A DNA stretch of 64,000 bases, taken from the NCBI RefSeq assembly GCF_024347355.1, contig NZ_AP025466.1:434001-498000 (forward strand), given 5' to 3'. Both the position numbers and the translations under genes were made by a program. Below are positions 8,603-17,438 of this stretch, in pieces. Origin of the DNA: Vibrio chagasii (GTDB lineage Bacteria; Pseudomonadota; Gammaproteobacteria; Enterobacterales; Vibrionaceae). Each line of letters opens with the position of its first letter. Within the stretch, counting starts at the first letter, position 1. The notes beneath the pieces are model-generated. The model ran no database searches. It saw nothing but the letters and a program-made list of their open reading frames with translations, and was not told the DNA's origin.

Positions 8603-10069
8603 ATGGATAACTCAAAATTTTCGCTGTTTTCGTTTACCGGTAAGATGAAGGTCTTACACCTCAGCTGGATCGCCTTTTTCATCACCTTTGTGGTTTGGTT
8701 TAACTTCGCACCACTACTGCAGATGGTAAAAAACAGCCTAGGGCTAACTACTGAAGAGATCAAAACCCTTCTAATCCTAAACGTTGCCTTAACCATTCCA
8801 GCGCGTGTCGCGATTGGTATGCTTACCGACCGTTACGGTCCAAGGCTCGTCTACTCTTCGCTACTCGCGATCTGTTCCATTCCGTGTTTCATGTTCGCAC
8901 TGGCTGACTCTTTCATTCAAGCCGCCATTGCTCGTTTCCTACTTGGCTTTATCGGTGCTGGCTTCGTAGTTGGTATTCGCTTGGTATCTGAATGGTTCCC
9001 ACATAACGAACTGGGTACAGCAGAAGGTATCTACGGCGGTTGGGGTAACTTTGGTTCAGCAGCGGCAGCATTCACTCTTCCTACTCTAGCATTAGTATTT
9101 GGTGGCGAAGATGGCTGGCGTTATGCGGTTGGTATCACCGGTGTAATGAGCTTACTGTTCTCTGTTGTGTTCTACAAAAACGTATCCGACACACCAAAAG
9201 GTTCTACCTACTTCAAACCAGCTCAAGTAACCGCAATGGAAGTGACGTCTAAGGGTGACTTTTTCTTTCTACTCTTCATGAAGATCCCTATGTACGCGGC
9301 ACTGGCTCTACTGGCTTGGAAACTGTCTCCATCAGGTATTGGCATGTTGTCTGACACAGCGGTGTACGGTGTGTATGCAGTACTTGCTGCGCTGTACTTG
9401 TATGAAGTCACTCAAGTTTGGAAAGTGAATAAGAATGTCTTCAAAGAAGAAGTGCCAGAGATTCACCAGTACAAGTTTAAGCAAGTTGCGGTATTAAATG
9501 TTCTGTACTTCGCGACTTTTGGTTCTGAGCTAGCAGTGGTTTCTATGCTGCCACTGTTCTTCTCTGAAACCTTCGAACTAACGCCTGTTCTGGCTGGTAT
9601 GGTGGCTTCGGCTTATGCCTTCATGAACTTGATGTCTCGCCCTGGTGGCGGTTGGATTTCAGACAAATTTGGTCGTAAACCAACCCTACTTATTCTAACG
9701 GCAGGTTTGGCTGTAGGTTACTTCGCTATGGGCCAAGTAGACAGCACATGGCCAGTATGGCTAGCGGTGGTTGCGGCAATGGCATGTTCTTTCTTCGTAC
9801 AAGCGGGTGAAGGTGCAGTATTTGCGACAGTACCGCTTATCAAACGCCGTATGACAGGCCAAATTGCAGGTATGACCGGTGCTTACGGTAACGTGGGTGC
9901 GGTGGTTTACCTAACGGTGCTTTCATTCGTGAGCTACCAAACCTTCTTCCTAGTGATTGCTGCAACGGCGGTTCTTGGCTTTGTTACTCTGATGTTCATG
10001 GAAGAGCCCAACGGTCAGATCGCTGAAGTGAACGACGATGGTAGCGTAACCTTAATCAAGGTCAGTTAA
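8603..10069 (+). CDS. Nitrate/nitrite MFS transporter (NNP family)
   Basis: A 488-residue polytopic inner-membrane protein with about 12 hydrophobic helices. The NNP pattern GMLTDRYGPR lies between TM2 and TM3 (about residue 72-81), and a second MFS signature GGGWISDKFGRKP follows about TM8. Glycine-rich motifs around residues 145-155 (GGWGNFGSAAAAF) and 432-440 correspond to the nitrate signature helices of NarK/NrtP/NasA-type carriers. Its position after nirBD makes uptake of nitrate for assimilation the natural role. The ATG has AAAGGA 10 bases upstream. A TATAAT at 8515-8520 might give it an additional promoter. It ends before a hairpin terminator. Confidence 0.92.
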   Translation: MDNSKFSLFSFTGKMKVLHLSWIAFFITFVVWFNFAPLLQMVKNSLGLTTEEIKTLLILNVALTIPARVAIGMLTDRYGPRLVYSSLLAICSIPCFMFALADSFIQAAIARFLLGFIGAGFVVGIRLVSEWFPHNELGTAEGIYGGWGNFGSAAAAFTLPTLALVFGGEDGWRYAVGITGVMSLLFSVVFYKNVSDTPKGSTYFKPAQVTAMEVTSKGDFFFLLFMKIPMYAALALLAWKLSPSGIGMLSDTAVYGVYAVLAALYLYEVTQVWKVNKNVFKEEVPEIHQYKFKQVAVLNVLYFATFGSELAVVSMLPLFFSETFELTPVLAGMVASAYAFMNLMSRPGGGWISDKFGRKPTLLILTAGLAVGYFAMGQVDSTWPVWLAVVAAMACSFFVQAGEGAVFATVPLIKRRMTGQIAGMTGAYGNVGAVVYLTVLSFVSYQTFFLVIAATAVLGFVTLMFMEEPNGQIAEVNDDGSVTLIKVS

Positions 10070-10124
10070 CCACTCATTGAATCGGGAGGAGTAACCGGGC
10101 TGCGACACTTGGTTACTTCGTTCA

Positions 10125-10153
10125 AAGGCTCTCGCTTTACTGAGAGCTTTTGT
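10125..10153 (+). terminator. Intrinsic terminator after the nitrate transporter
   Basis: Stem ggctctc / gagagc followed by TTTTGTT on the plus strand. It would end or attenuate the nir operon before the phosphatase-kinase gene. Confidence 0.65.
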
Positions 10154-10213
10154 TCTTTCTCAGATGTGCTCTCAAGCAAATGAGAAAACGGCCAGTTAAG
10201 AAGAAGACCAGTT

Positions 10214-11998
10214 ATGACGATTTCATTCAGCCAAGGGCAAGTCATTAAGCCAGAAACCAATAACCAACTGACTTTGAAGTTTGGTGGTTATTCGAATAAA
10301 GGCGTACGTGACGAAAACCAAGACGCCATCATTGTAAAACATCCGAAGACTCGTGCAGAACAAGAACTAAAAGGCAGTGTTGCCTGCATAGCCGACGGAG
10401 CCAGTTGCAGTGAACACGGTCAGAAAGCCAGTCACACAAGTGTGATACAGTTTATTGACGACTATTACGCGACCCCACAAAGCTGGAGCATTCAGCGTTC
10501 GGCGCAAAAAGTTCTAACTTCGCTTAATTCTTGGCTCTTCAACACCTCTGTTTCTAATATTCATTCCGCACAACAAGTTAACCACAATGCCTTAGTTTCG
10601 ACTTTCAGCAGCGTGATATTGAAATCGAACACCGCTCATCTATTCCATGTGGGTGACAGCCGCATTTACTTGCTAAGAGATGGAGAATTACGCCAACTGA
10701 CCCGTGACCACACTCGTAAGAACATGGGACAGAAGCATTACTTAACCAGAGCATTAGGCATGGATAATCAGCTCAATGTTGACTACCAAACCTTACCCAT
10801 CAAGAAGAATGACCGCTTTATCCTAACCTCGGATGGTGTGCATGAGTTCGTTTCCCCTAACACATTTAAAGAACACATCGACAAACCCGGTGCAGATTTC
10901 GAATACGCAGCTCAAACCATCTGTAACACAGCACTAAGCCACAATAGCGCAGACAACGTGAGCTGCCTGATTGTCGAAGTTACTCACTTACCTACGCCGT
11001 CATTAATCGAATTTCACGAAAAGCTCTCTAAGCGCGCTATTCCACCAGCGTTAAAGCTTGGTCAAAGTATCGATAACTTTATGGTACTTGAGGTGTTGTA
11101 TGCGGGCACTCGAAGTCATGTGTATCGTGTGATGCAGAAAGAGACACAAACCGAATTCGTCCTAAAGGTGCCTTCGGTTCAATACCATGACGATCCAGCA
11201 CAGTTAAGGGCTTTCTTTAACGAGCAATGGGCTGGCATCTTGTTGAATAACAAGAAAGTAATGAAGGTTTACCCAACGCCAGAACACTCTCAATTTCTGT
11301 ATCAAATTTGCGAATTGGTTGAAGGCGTCACGCTAAGGCAATGGATGTACGACAACCCTAAACCCTCGCTCGAGAAAGTGCGTGAGATACTCGAAAAAAT
11401 CACACAAGGGATTCGTGTCTTGCAACGAGCCGACATGGTACACAGAGACTTGAAGCCTGAAAACATCATGGTTCAACGTAATGGCGACATCAAGATCATC
11501 GACCTTGGTGCGGTATTAGTCAGAGGAATAGAAGAGGGAGAACAAACAGACAAAGACCCAACTCCACTCGGCGCAGTGAATTACACCGCACCAGAGAGCA
11601 TTAAGTACAACACAGCTACGACAAGCTCGGATTTGTTCTCTATCGCGGTGATCGGTTATGAAATGCTAACGGGTGAATTGCCCTACTCTGAAATGAGCGC
11701 GCAATCTCTCAAGCAATCACGCCATCACCAATGGGAATACCAACCGCTGACACAAAAGCGAACGGATTTACCGGCTTGGATTGATTTGGTTTTACAAAAG
11801 GCGTGTGCAGAATCACCGACCGAGCGATATCCGATTTTGGGCGATTTTGTGGCAGACCTTTACACACCCAACCAAAACCTGATGAAACACAAAGCCAAGC
11901 AACCATTGATAAACCGCCATCCCATTCAGTTTTGGAAGCTGTTGGCCCTACTTTTAGGCTTAGTAGCATTGGTGGAATTTGGTTTGTTGATTCAATAA
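10214..11998 (+). CDS. PP2C phosphatase-protein kinase fusion, tail-anchored
   Basis: A 594-residue fusion. Residues about 20-260 are a PP2C phosphatase: ENQDA, IADGAS, HVGDSRIYLLRDG, LTSDGVHEF and DNVSC supply the metal-binding aspartates. Residues about 280-560 are a Hanks-type Ser/Thr kinase: lysine in FVLKVPS, HRDLKPENIM catalytic loop, DLG in place of DFG, and APES. The glycine-rich loop is poor. A C-terminal hydrophobic helix (about 572-594) ends the protein as a membrane anchor. Similar fusions are known next to nitrate-assimilation genes in proteobacteria, but the substrate is not known to me. It lies 144 bases after the transporter, beyond a terminator-like hairpin, so may be partly uncoupled. 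Confidence 0.9.
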   Translation: MTISFSQGQVIKPETNNQLTLKFGGYSNKGVRDENQDAIIVKHPKTRAEQELKGSVACIADGASCSEHGQKASHTSVIQFIDDYYATPQSWSIQRSAQKVLTSLNSWLFNTSVSNIHSAQQVNHNALVSTFSSVILKSNTAHLFHVGDSRIYLLRDGELRQLTRDHTRKNMGQKHYLTRALGMDNQLNVDYQTLPIKKNDRFILTSDGVHEFVSPNTFKEHIDKPGADFEYAAQTICNTALSHNSADNVSCLIVEVTHLPTPSLIEFHEKLSKRAIPPALKLGQSIDNFMVLEVLYAGTRSHVYRVMQKETQTEFVLKVPSVQYHDDPAQLRAFFNEQWAGILLNNKKVMKVYPTPEHSQFLYQICELVEGVTLRQWMYDNPKPSLEKVREILEKITQGIRVLQRADMVHRDLKPENIMVQRNGDIKIIDLGAVLVRGIEEGEQTDKDPTPLGAVNYTAPESIKYNTATTSSDLFSIAVIGYEMLTGELPYSEMSAQSLKQSRHHQWEYQPLTQKRTDLPAWIDLVLQKACAESPTERYPILGDFVADLYTPNQNLMKHKAKQPLINRHPIQFWKLLALLLGLVALVEFGLLIQ

Positions 11999-12033
11999 AA
12001 AAGCCTCAGTACCTTAAAAGTCACAGAGGCTCT
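11996..12033 (-). terminator. Intrinsic terminator after cra/fruR
   Basis: Stem agcctc / gaggct with an internal near-match. On the minus strand the hairpin runs into six T. It serves the cra gene, and overlaps the last codons of the convergent kinase gene. Confidence 0.65.
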
Positions 12034-12056
12034 CTTAAACTTGAGTCGTCGGCGCG

Positions 12057-13061
12057 TTAAGTACGTTTCACTAAGCTTCTCGGCACCAATTCAATGCCCG
12101 ACTGGTAACGTTTTGCTGAAGCGTTCAATGCCAAAGCAAACGCGCTGTCTGCAATGACCTCAAATTGCTGCGGCAGTGAGTGAACCTTAAAGGGTAAGAA
12201 ATCCAATAATCGGTTATCACCAAAAGTCGCCAACTTTACTTGATTGATCAGCTCTGGCTTTTCAACCATCACATCAAGCACACCTTCTAACAAGGTGTAA
12301 GACATAGTGACAATCGCATCAGGGACGGTACCTTTAGCAATCCACTCTTCAAACACTTCTCGACCGGATTCACGATCAAAGTGCTCACCATAACCCACAA
12401 CCATCGGCTTTTTTTCTGTTAGCCCTGTTTGTTGTGTATGAGCCTTATTCGCCGCTTCAAAACCCAACTGGCGTTCGCGTGAAATGTTCAGATCAGGCAG
12501 TGCGCCGATTAAACCAACACTGTGAATGTTGTCATCTAGAATTGAATGAGTCAGTTCAAAGGCGGCTTCAAAATCTTCACTGATCACGCAGGCAAAATGT
12601 TCATCGTCTAACGGACGGTCAATCGCAATCACAGGCGTGCCCGAGTTTTGCAACTTCAAGTAAAACTCATTGGCGTCTGGCATAGAGCTCGCCACCAGCA
12701 AGGCATCAATACGACGACTTACCAGCGCTTCCGCTACTTTACGTTCGGTTTCAGCGTCATCATCAGAGCAACCAATCAGGATTTGATAGCCCACTTTACG
12801 TGAGTTCTGCTCTATCAGTTTTGCTAAGCGCGCGTAACTGCTGTTTTCCAGGTCAGGAATAATCAAACCAAATGAACGGCTATTACCAGCACGCAGCGAC
12901 GAAGCAGCATGGTCTGGACGGTAGTTATACTCGTCTACCACCGCCATTACTTTCTGCTGAGTCTTCTCACTGATTCTGTATTTTTGCGCCTTACCGTTAA
13001 TCACGTAACTGGCCGTGGTTTTCGACACACCGGCTAGTTTGGCAATCTCATCTAGTGTCAT
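12057..13061 (-). CDS. cra: Catabolite repressor/activator Cra (FruR), LacI family
   Basis: A 334-residue LacI-family regulator. The helix-turn-helix is at the very N-terminus (TLDEIAKLAGVSKTTASYV) with the hinge ending near DHAASSLRAG, followed by a periplasmic-binding-protein-like effector domain (about 60-330). It matches FruR/Cra in length and in the segment FGLIIPDLENSSYARLAK. It is divergent from fruBKA across a 374-base gap with at least three Cra-type palindromes, so it most likely controls fruBKA and itself, with fructose 1-phosphate as effector (known for the family). Confidence 0.93.
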   Translation of the reverse strand: MTLDEIAKLAGVSKTTASYVINGKAQKYRISEKTQQKVMAVVDEYNYRPDHAASSLRAGNSRSFGLIIPDLENSSYARLAKLIEQNSRKVGYQILIGCSDDDAETERKVAEALVSRRIDALLVASSMPDANEFYLKLQNSGTPVIAIDRPLDDEHFACVISEDFEAAFELTHSILDDNIHSVGLIGALPDLNISRERQLGFEAANKAHTQQTGLTEKKPMVVGYGEHFDRESGREVFEEWIAKGTVPDAIVTMSYTLLEGVLDVMVEKPELINQVKLATFGDNRLLDFLPFKVHSLPQQFEVIADSAFALALNASAKRYQSGIELVPRSLVKRT

Positions 13062-13132
13062 ATGGGTGACCTGTATTTTGTGCGTAGGATCATATTACCA
13101 ATCTTCTGATCCTTGGATTAGTTGAATTATAT

Positions 13133-13148
13133 GCTGAATCGATTCAGT
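13133..13148. promoter_or_regulatory. Cra operator 1
   Basis: gctgaatcgattcagt, a near-perfect 16-bp palindrome fitting the Cra core TGAAWCGWTTCA. It is nearest the cra gene, so is suited to autoregulation. Confidence 0.8.
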
Positions 13149-13154
13149 ATAAAA

Positions 13155-13170
13155 GCTGAAAGGATTCAGC
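13155..13170. promoter_or_regulatory. Cra operator 2
   Basis: gctgaaaggattcagc, a 16-bp palindrome with a two-base mismatch at the centre, 22 bases from operator 1. Confidence 0.7.
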
Positions 13171-13325
13171 AAAATCTTAAAAGTGACTTCAATCATCCTT
13201 TTGAATGGATTGAGCGTCATTTGTCGTGATTCAACTTCTCGTTATGAACGAAACTGAAATTACGACACGCAGCAAAACTATTTTGGTTAACAGAATTGGC
13301 TTTGCTGAATTTTTTTACACTGAAT

Positions 13326-13341
13326 GCTGAATCGATTCAGC
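13326..13341. promoter_or_regulatory. Cra operator 3
   Basis: gctgaatcgattcagc, a perfect 16-bp palindrome about 95 bases upstream of the fruB ATG. It is well placed to block the fruBKA promoter. Confidence 0.85.
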
Positions 13342-13435
13342 CAAGATAAAACAAAGAGCAAGCGACGAGAAAATATTGCTCTAGACTGAATCGTAGCGAT
13401 ACACAAATTCTCAAGCGATACGCTAAAGAGGCACC

Positions 13436-14569
13436 ATGCTTAAATTATCAAAATCTGACATCACTCTTGGTCAAACGGCCGATGACAAATTCAAAGCGAT
13501 CCAGAACATTGCTGGCGACCTAACCACGAAAGGCTTAGTGGACTCTGGCTACGTTGAAGGAATGCTGAACCGTGAAAACCAGAACTCTACGTTCCTAGGC
13601 AACGGCATCGCGATTCCTCACGGCACCACTGACACGCGTAGCCTAGTAAAAGAGACAGGCGTTGCAGTACATCACTTCCCTGAGGGTATTGATTGGGCAG
13701 ACGGCAACCGTGTTTACGTAGCAATTGGTATTGCAGCGAAATCTGACGAGCACCTAGGCATCCTTAAGCAGCTAACGAAAGTGCTAGCGGCAGACGGCGT
13801 TGAAGAGAAATTAAAGCAAGCGAAATCAGAAGACGAAATCATCGCCCTGCTAAACGGCGAAGTTCAGCTAGAAGCCGACCTAGACGCTTCTCTAGTTCAA
13901 CTATTGTTCCCAGCAAGCGACATGGTTCAAATGTCGGCGGTAGCTGGCGGTCTACTGAAGAACACAGGTTGTACAGACAACGCATTCGTTGCTGACCTAG
14001 TAACAAAAACACCGACTCACCTAGGTCAAGGCGTTTGGTTACTAGGTAGCGATAAAGGCGTAACGCGCACTGGCGTATCTTTTGTTTCTACAGCGAACGA
14101 TTGTGAGTTCGAGGGCACACCAGTGAAAGCTCTTGTGGCATTCGCGGCTTGCAACAGCGCGCACCAATCTATTCTGGCAAACCTAAGCAAAATGGTTTTC
14201 GAAGGTAAACAGCAACAACTGTTATCTGCTGACGTTGCACAAGTAATTGGCTTTCTTAAAGGTGAAGCGGTTTCTACAGCCTCTGAAGGTGATGACAATT
14301 GCGCAGTATTCAAGATTAAAAACGCACACGGACTACACGCTCGTCCGGGCGCTATGCTGGTTGCTGAAGCGAAGAAGTTCGAATCAACAATCCGCGTTTC
14401 AAACCTAGATGGCGACGGAAAAGAAGTGAACGCGAAGAGCTTGATGAAAGTGATCGCACTTGGCGTTAAACACGGCCACCAACTTCAGTTTGTTGCTGAA
14501 GGTGACGATGCAGCACAAGCACTTGAATCGATTGGCAAAGCTATCGCTTCAGGCCTTGGCGAAGGTTAA
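13436..14569 (+). CDS. fruB: Fructose PTS EIIA-HPr fusion (FPr)
   Basis: A 377-residue phosphocarrier that takes phosphate from Enzyme I and passes it to FruA. The N-terminal EIIA-fructose domain has its active histidine at His62 (GIAIPHG). A central linker domain follows, and the C-terminal HPr-like domain has its active histidine at His301 (HGLHARP). The ATG follows AAGAGG. It is the first gene of fruB-fruK-fruA, with gaps of 9 and 15 bases, under the Cra operators. Confidence 0.96.
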   Translation: MLKLSKSDITLGQTADDKFKAIQNIAGDLTTKGLVDSGYVEGMLNRENQNSTFLGNGIAIPHGTTDTRSLVKETGVAVHHFPEGIDWADGNRVYVAIGIAAKSDEHLGILKQLTKVLAADGVEEKLKQAKSEDEIIALLNGEVQLEADLDASLVQLLFPASDMVQMSAVAGGLLKNTGCTDNAFVADLVTKTPTHLGQGVWLLGSDKGVTRTGVSFVSTANDCEFEGTPVKALVAFAACNSAHQSILANLSKMVFEGKQQQLLSADVAQVIGFLKGEAVSTASEGDDNCAVFKIKNAHGLHARPGAMLVAEAKKFESTIRVSNLDGDGKEVNAKSLMKVIALGVKHGHQLQFVAEGDDAAQALESIGKAIASGLGEG

Positions 14570-14578
14570 GGAATCGAT

Positions 14579-15556
14579 ATGTCTGATAAACAAATCAAAG
14601 CCGTTACTGTAACGCTAAACCCTGCTCTAGACCTGACTGGTGCTATCGACGCACTGAATGTTGGCTCGGTTAGCCTAGTCAATCAAGGTTCTCTGCACGC
14701 AGCAGGCAAAGGCGTAAACGTAGCAAAAGTACTTTCTGAGCTTGGCGCTAAAGTGACCGTAACAGGTTTCCTTGGTCGCAATAACGAAGAGGCCTTCTGC
14801 CAACTGTTCGAACAAATGAGCGCAACAGACCGTTTCATCCGTGTTGATGGCGCAACTCGCATCAACGTGAAACTGGTAGAGAACTCTGGCCAAGTAAGCG
14901 ACATCAACTTCCCTGGTGTTCCTGTTAATGCTGACGCGATTAAAGCGTTTGAAGAAACCTTGCTAGAACTGGCTGAAACACACGATTATTTCGTGATTGC
15001 GGGCAGCTTGCCACAAGGCGTATCACCAGAGCTGTGCGCTTCTTGGGTACAACGCTTACGTGACCTAGGCAAAAAGGTTCTTTTCGACAGCAGCCGTGAT
15101 GCACTTAAAGCTGGTATCAATGCACAGCCTTGGTTGATAAAGCCGAACGATGAAGAGCTGTCTCAGCTATTCAATGCTGAACTGACAACGCGTGACCAAT
15201 GCCAACACGCAGGCCAAGCCCTGAGTGAAAAAGGCATCGACAACATCGTGGTATCTCTAGGAGCTGAAGGCGTTATGTGGCTGAACCAAGGTGAATGGTT
15301 ACACGCTCAGCCACCACGCATGCAAGTAGTGAGCACCGTAGGCGCAGGCGACACCTTAGTTGCTGGTCTATGTTGGGGTCACATGCAGCAAATGCCAAAA
15401 CCAGAACTTATCAAATTCGCAACCGCCCTATCTGCTCTAGCCGTTTCGCAGGTAGGTGTGGGTGTAACCAGCCAACAAGAGCTGGATTCAGTACTACAAA
15501 ATATCCAATTACAGGTGCTTGGTACTCCAACTAACCAGTTAGACACAAGCAAATAG
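14579..15556 (+). CDS. fruK: 1-phosphofructokinase
   Basis: A PfkB-family sugar kinase of 325 residues that phosphorylates fructose 1-phosphate to fructose 1,6-bisphosphate. The motifs are TLNPALDLTG at the N-terminus, AGKGVNVAKVL near residue 43, and the C-terminal PfkB signature with the catalytic base in VGAGDTLVAG near residue 255. It is 9 bases downstream of fruB, with a GGAATCG-type ribosome site in the gap. Confidence 0.96.
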   Translation: MSDKQIKAVTVTLNPALDLTGAIDALNVGSVSLVNQGSLHAAGKGVNVAKVLSELGAKVTVTGFLGRNNEEAFCQLFEQMSATDRFIRVDGATRINVKLVENSGQVSDINFPGVPVNADAIKAFEETLLELAETHDYFVIAGSLPQGVSPELCASWVQRLRDLGKKVLFDSSRDALKAGINAQPWLIKPNDEELSQLFNAELTTRDQCQHAGQALSEKGIDNIVVSLGAEGVMWLNQGEWLHAQPPRMQVVSTVGAGDTLVAGLCWGHMQQMPKPELIKFATALSALAVSQVGVGVTSQQELDSVLQNIQLQVLGTPTNQLDTSK

Positions 15557-15571
15557 GACAAAAGGTTTATT

Positions 15572-17335
15572 ATGAATATTACCATTATCACAGCTTGCCC
15601 AAGTGGCGTAGCAAACAGCATCATCGCAGCAGGCTTGTTAGAGCAAGCAACAAAAGCACTAGGTTGGAACGCCGCTATTGAGTGCCAATCAAGCGTGCTG
15701 CCTGAATCTCCAGTATCACAAGACGCTATCGACAGCTGCGACGTTGTGTTTATTGCAGCGAACACAAACGTTGATAAAACACGTTTCGTGGGCAAAAAAG
15801 TTTACCAAGCAGCTATCTCTGAGTGCACTTCAGATGCAAAAGCATTTCTAGAGAAAGCGGTAGCAGAAGCAACAGTATTAGACGCTTCTCAAGTTGAAAG
15901 CACTGCTGAAGTGACGGGTACTTCAGTAAACTCTTCTACAACAGCCAGCACAGGCAGCAAAAAGATCGTTGCGATTACCGCTTGTCCAACAGGTGTTGCA
16001 CATACCTTCATGGCAGCGGAAGCGCTTGAAGCAGAAGGTAAACGCCTAGGTCACCAAATCAAAGTGGAAACTCGCGGCTCTGTAGGTGCGAAAAACCAAC
16101 TAACAGACCAAGAAATCGCAGACGCTGACCTAGTTATCATCGCAGCCGACATCGACGTTCCACTGGATCGTTTCAATGGTAAGCCTCTTTACAAAACAAC
16201 AACTAGCCCAGCTCTTAAGAAAACTAAGCAAGAAGTTGAGAAAGCGTTCGCTGAAGCTAAGCCATACCAACACACAGCCTCTTCTTCACAAGCAGCACCT
16301 GCTGATGAGAAAAAAGGCGTGTACAAGCACCTAATGACAGGTGTATCTCACATGCTTCCTGTGGTTGTTGCGGGTGGTTTAATCATCGCACTGTCTTTCG
16401 TATTCGGCATCGAAGCGTTTAAAGAAGAAGGCACACTGGCAGCTGCACTGATGACTATCGGTGGTGGTTCTGCATTCGCACTGATGATTCCTGTTCTTGC
16501 TGGTTTCATTGCATTCTCGATTGCTGACCGTCCTGGTCTGGCTCCTGGTCTAATCGGCGGTATGCTGGCTAGTTCAACAGGCGCAGGCTTCCTAGGTGGT
16601 ATCGCGGCGGGTTTTATTGCGGGTTACTCTGCGAAGTTCATTGCCGACAAAGTTCAACTTCCACAATCTATGGAAGCGCTTAAACCAATCCTGATCATTC
16701 CGTTTATCGCGAGTTTGTTCACTGGCCTTGTGATGGTATACATCGTAGGTGGTCCTGTTTCTGGCGTAATGAGCGCAATGACAGACTTCCTAAACAACAT
16801 GGGTACGTCTAACGCGATTCTTCTAGGTGTGATTCTAGGTGCAATGATGTGTTTCGACCTTGGTGGCCCAGTAAACAAAGCCGCTTACACATTCGGTGTT
16901 GGTCTATTGGCTTCGCAAACTTACGCACCAATGGCAGCTATCATGGCAGCAGGTATGGTTCCTGCTCTAGGTATGGGCCTTGCGACTTTCCTAGTGAAAG
17001 ACAAGTTTGAAGCAGGCGAACGTGAAGCAGGTAAAGCATCATTCGTTCTTGGCCTATGTTTCATCTCTGAAGGTGCGATTCCATTCGCAGCGAAAGACCC
17101 AATGCGTGTTATCCCGGCATGTATGGCAGGTGGTGCACTAACTGGTGCTCTATCAATGATGTTTGGTGCACAGCTGATGGCTCCACACGGCGGTCTATTC
17201 GTACTACTGATTCCTGGCGCTATCTCTCCAGTACTTATGTACCTAGTAGCGATTGCAGCAGGTACGCTAGTAACTGGCTTTGGCTACGCAGCACTTAAAA
17301 AGATGAGCGGCTCTAAAGTAACGGCAGAGGCTTAA
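15572..17335 (+). CDS. fruA: Fructose PTS permease EIIB'BC
   Basis: A 587-residue fructose transporter. Two EIIB-type domains lie in tandem: a first one (about 1-100, TACPSGVANS) and the phosphorylated one (about 130-230, TACPTGVAHT with the active cysteine). The EIIC membrane domain (about 250-580) has roughly 8-10 helices and the conserved FDLGGPVNKAAY segment. This B'BC layout is that of E. coli FruA. The operon's terminator immediately downstream has been split by an IS insertion. Confidence 0.96.
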   Translation: MNITIITACPSGVANSIIAAGLLEQATKALGWNAAIECQSSVLPESPVSQDAIDSCDVVFIAANTNVDKTRFVGKKVYQAAISECTSDAKAFLEKAVAEATVLDASQVESTAEVTGTSVNSSTTASTGSKKIVAITACPTGVAHTFMAAEALEAEGKRLGHQIKVETRGSVGAKNQLTDQEIADADLVIIAADIDVPLDRFNGKPLYKTTTSPALKKTKQEVEKAFAEAKPYQHTASSSQAAPADEKKGVYKHLMTGVSHMLPVVVAGGLIIALSFVFGIEAFKEEGTLAAALMTIGGGSAFALMIPVLAGFIAFSIADRPGLAPGLIGGMLASSTGAGFLGGIAAGFIAGYSAKFIADKVQLPQSMEALKPILIIPFIASLFTGLVMVYIVGGPVSGVMSAMTDFLNNMGTSNAILLGVILGAMMCFDLGGPVNKAAYTFGVGLLASQTYAPMAAIMAAGMVPALGMGLATFLVKDKFEAGEREAGKASFVLGLCFISEGAIPFAAKDPMRVIPACMAGGALTGALSMMFGAQLMAPHGGLFVLLIPGAISPVLMYLVAIAAGTLVTGFGYAALKKMSGSKVTAEA

Positions 17336-17384
17336 TCCCCCTACTCTGTTAAGCTCCTTCTATAAAGCGGCTTATCATTAAACA

Positions 17385-17402
17385 AAGGCTCCTCATATGA
17401 GG
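17385..17402. terminator. Left half of fruA terminator, split by the IS
   Basis: Aaaggctcctcatatgagg is the left arm and centre of a hairpin; its right arm now lies at 18906-18925. The reconstructed site without the IS and one 12-bp repeat is a perfect palindrome with flanking T/A runs, typical of a bidirectional terminator between the convergent fruA and araC-type genes. Confidence 0.75.
17391..17402. repeat. Left target duplication of IS copy 1 (12 bp)
   Basis: cctcatatgagg, identical to 18906-18917. It is itself a palindrome and forms the whole centre of the terminator hairpin. Confidence 0.8.
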
Positions 17403-17404
17403 CT

Positions 17405-17438
17405 GTCTCTTGATCACAAGTCTGGTTAATCAAGAGAC
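17405..17438. repeat. Subterminal inverted repeat at IS left end, copy 1
   Basis: GTCTCTTGAT (17405-17414) is repeated in inverted form at 17429-17438, so the terminal transposase-site core occurs a second time in opposite orientation. It overlaps the last codons of the transposase gene and may act as its 3' hairpin. Confidence 0.6.
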
